A stretch of DNA of 38,723 bases from Mycobacterium hubeiense (GTDB lineage: Bacteria > Actinomycetota > Actinomycetes > Mycobacteriales > Mycobacteriaceae): positions 1-38,723 of the forward strand of contig NZ_PIZU01000022.1 in assembly GCF_002838065.1 (NCBI RefSeq), read 5' to 3'. The position numbers and the translations under genes were made by a program. Below the pieces are notes generated by a model. The model saw nothing but the letters and a program-made list of their open reading frames with translations. It did not search any database and was not told where the DNA came from. Below are positions 37,544-38,723 of the stretch, in pieces. Each line of letters begins with the position of its first letter. Position 1 is the stretch's first letter.

Positions 37544-38723
37544 CTACGGGTTGATCGTGTACTCCCCGATCTGACGGCCCCAGACATACTCGACGACGAT
37601 GGGCTGGCCCAGTTCGAAGTGGTTGTACGGCGCGATGGAGGCGCCGGTGTCAGCCACCAGATACGGAATCGGCCACAGATCCCGCGTCACCTGCTGCCAA
37701 CAGCCCGGCTTGCCCTCCGGCCCGCCGCGAGCGTTCACCCTCGGCAAGTTGTCCGGATACACATACGGATTGGCCGCGCCCAGGATGGTGCCGAACCCCG
37801 ACGCCGAATACCCGTTGCCGCCGAGCATGAACTCCAGTTTGGGCGCGGCGTTGTAGACGCCCTTCACAGTGCACAGGATGACGACGCTGTATTCGTCGAG
37901 CAGCTTCGAGGTGATCAACAGGTCCTGCGCGCCGCGCACCAGGTACGGCCCGCCGCGTTCGAAGATGTCCGTGCCGGTGTTGCCGAACCCGATCGAGGAC
38001 ATCAGCGCCTGATCGAGGTTGCCGCGCTGCTGATTCAGCGTCACCGCGGTGGTGACGGCGTTCTCCAGCCCGTCGAACAGATCGGGGGCGGCGTTGGCGT
38101 ACACCTCGCCCAGATCGGCCAACCGCGCGATGTCGTAACGGATCTGGGGCATCTGCGGGTTCAGGTCATCCAGGATGGCGTTGCCGTGGATGATCGACTC
38201 ACCGAACCGGTCACCGAGGCCTTCCAGCGCTTGCGCGGCAGCGGTCAACGTCTGGTTCAGCGTGACCGGGTCGACCTTCTCCGAAATCGACATGATGGTC
38301 TCGAACAACGTATTGAACTCGGTGGTGACATGCGTGGCGTCGATCACGTTGTCAGGCGAAATACGTTGCGCCAATGGATCTTCGGGTGAGCTCAGCGCCA
38401 CATACTTGTTGCCGAACGCCGTGGTGGCCTTGATCTCGGCGTTCACGTTCGCCGGGATCAGATGGATGTACTTCGGGTTGACATTCAGGGTGAACTTCGC
38501 CGCCGGCTCACCATCGCGCTGCGTGGACTCGATGGCGGCGACGCGGCCGATGTGCACGCCGTTGAACGTCACCGGTGTGCCGGGGTCCATCACCAACCCG
38601 GCCCGGCCGGCCAGCATCGTCAACTGTGTCTTCGGCACGAAGTAGCCGCGAAACTGCAGAAAGACGAGCGCCGTGATCAGACCGACGACCGCCAAGAGGG
38701 CCAGGCCCGCCGTCTTGAACGGC
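37544..38723 (-). CDS. MceA-type Mce family protein, 5' end cut by the window edge
   Basis: The frame is open past base 38723, so the true start lies outside; the last 393 codons and the stop are here. At the window edge a membrane segment (TAGLALLAVVGLITALVFLQF) begins, followed by the Mce/MlaD domain (TQLTMLAGRAGLVMDPGTPVTFNGV, about 30-115 from the edge), a long helical region, and the MceA-type ending DTGASIAPYNHFELGQP, EYTINP. Mce complexes import lipids such as sterols or fatty acids. No mceB follows: the next gene is convergent. An internal TTG at 38695 is not the start because the membrane segment continues upstream. Confidence 0.88.
   Translation of the reverse strand, partial: PFKTAGLALLAVVGLITALVFLQFRGYFVPKTQLTMLAGRAGLVMDPGTPVTFNGVHIGRVAAIESTQRDGEPAAKFTLNVNPKYIHLIPANVNAEIKATTAFGNKYVALSSPEDPLAQRISPDNVIDATHVTTEFNTLFETIMSISEKVDPVTLNQTLTAAAQALEGLGDRFGESIIHGNAILDDLNPQMPQIRYDIARLADLGEVYANAAPDLFDGLENAVTTAVTLNQQRGNLDQALMSSIGFGNTGTDIFERGGPYLVRGAQDLLITSKLLDEYSVVILCTVKGVYNAAPKLEFMLGGNGYSASGFGTILGAANPYVYPDNLPRVNARGGPEGKPGCWQQVTRDLWPIPYLVADTGASIAPYNHFELGQPIVVEYVWGRQIGEYTINP

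Noticed and set aside
37544..38695. A complete 383-residue Mce protein starting at the TTG at 38695
   Set aside because: The frame continues to the window edge and the membrane segment starts upstream of that TTG, so the gene is cut by the edge.
1..38723. tRNA, rRNA, IS elements or a prophage
   Set aside because: No cloverleaf, rRNA segment, transposase, integrase or phage structural gene was recognised in the gaps or frames. The excisionase-like protein at 4735 is a chromosomal regulator in conserved synteny.

Overview
The window is high-GC actinobacterial DNA from a mycobacterium, most likely a fast-growing environmental Mycolicibacterium-type species. The evidence is long runs of genes in the order known from Mycobacterium tuberculosis (about Rv0496-Rv0514 and Rv0524-Rv0531): ppx1, proC, the 33-residue ribosomal protein bS22, galE2-like, hadD, serB1, hemA-hemC-hemD-hemB, hemL, the System II cytochrome c maturation genes, and an Mce protein at the right edge. 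Several genes expected in the tubercle bacillus are missing (cmaA2 before hadD, mmpS2/mmpL2 after serB1, Rv0515-Rv0523 before hemL), so this is not an M. tuberculosis complex strain. Ortholog names come from memory of gene order and protein motifs, not from a search.

Layout. (1) 1-7.4 kb, plus strand: polyphosphate phosphatase, an acidic membrane protein, a TIM-barrel protein, a thioesterase, proC, an excisionase-type DNA-binding protein, bS22, an atypical SDR and a PlsC-type acyltransferase. (2) 7.4-8.9 kb, minus strand: hadD (mycolic acid dehydratase subunit) and serB1. (3) 9.0-15.8 kb, plus strand: glutaredoxin-like protein, hemACDB (tetrapyrrole synthesis) and four small membrane proteins coupled by 4-base stop/start overlaps. 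(4) 15.8-23.1 kb, accessory: an intergenic repeat cluster, an MpaB-type oxygenase with its TetR regulator, two small genes, a large ATPase-LuxR regulator, two tandem deazaflavin-dependent reductase paralogs, a frameshifted remnant of a second LuxR regulator, and a secreted protein built of YadA-head-like repeats. (5) 23.1-30.6 kb: hemL, a phosphoglycerate-mutase-like protein and tlpA-ccdA-resB-ccsA, joined by 4-base overlaps, then a MinD-like ATPase and small membrane proteins. hemL supplies heme precursor and the ccs genes attach heme to exported c-type cytochromes. (6) 30.6-38.7 kb, accessory: a class V aminotransferase-like protein, a MoxR-DUF58-VWA-VWA-TPR (Bat-like) operon on the minus strand, a divergent HTH plus ClpC-N-domain-only gene pair, and a truncated mceA with no mceB after it.

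Most interesting: the HTH/Clp-N pair has a canonical promoter whose two boxes each lie in a palindrome and whose predicted start coincides with the start codon. Both VWA proteins of the MoxR operon appear to have lost the metal-binding MIDAS residues. Several long palindromes decorate gene ends; two 61-bp copies of one family are in opposite orientation, and a perfect 24-bp inverted repeat lies inside the first codons of resB. No tRNA, rRNA, IS element, prophage or CRISPR array was recognised.
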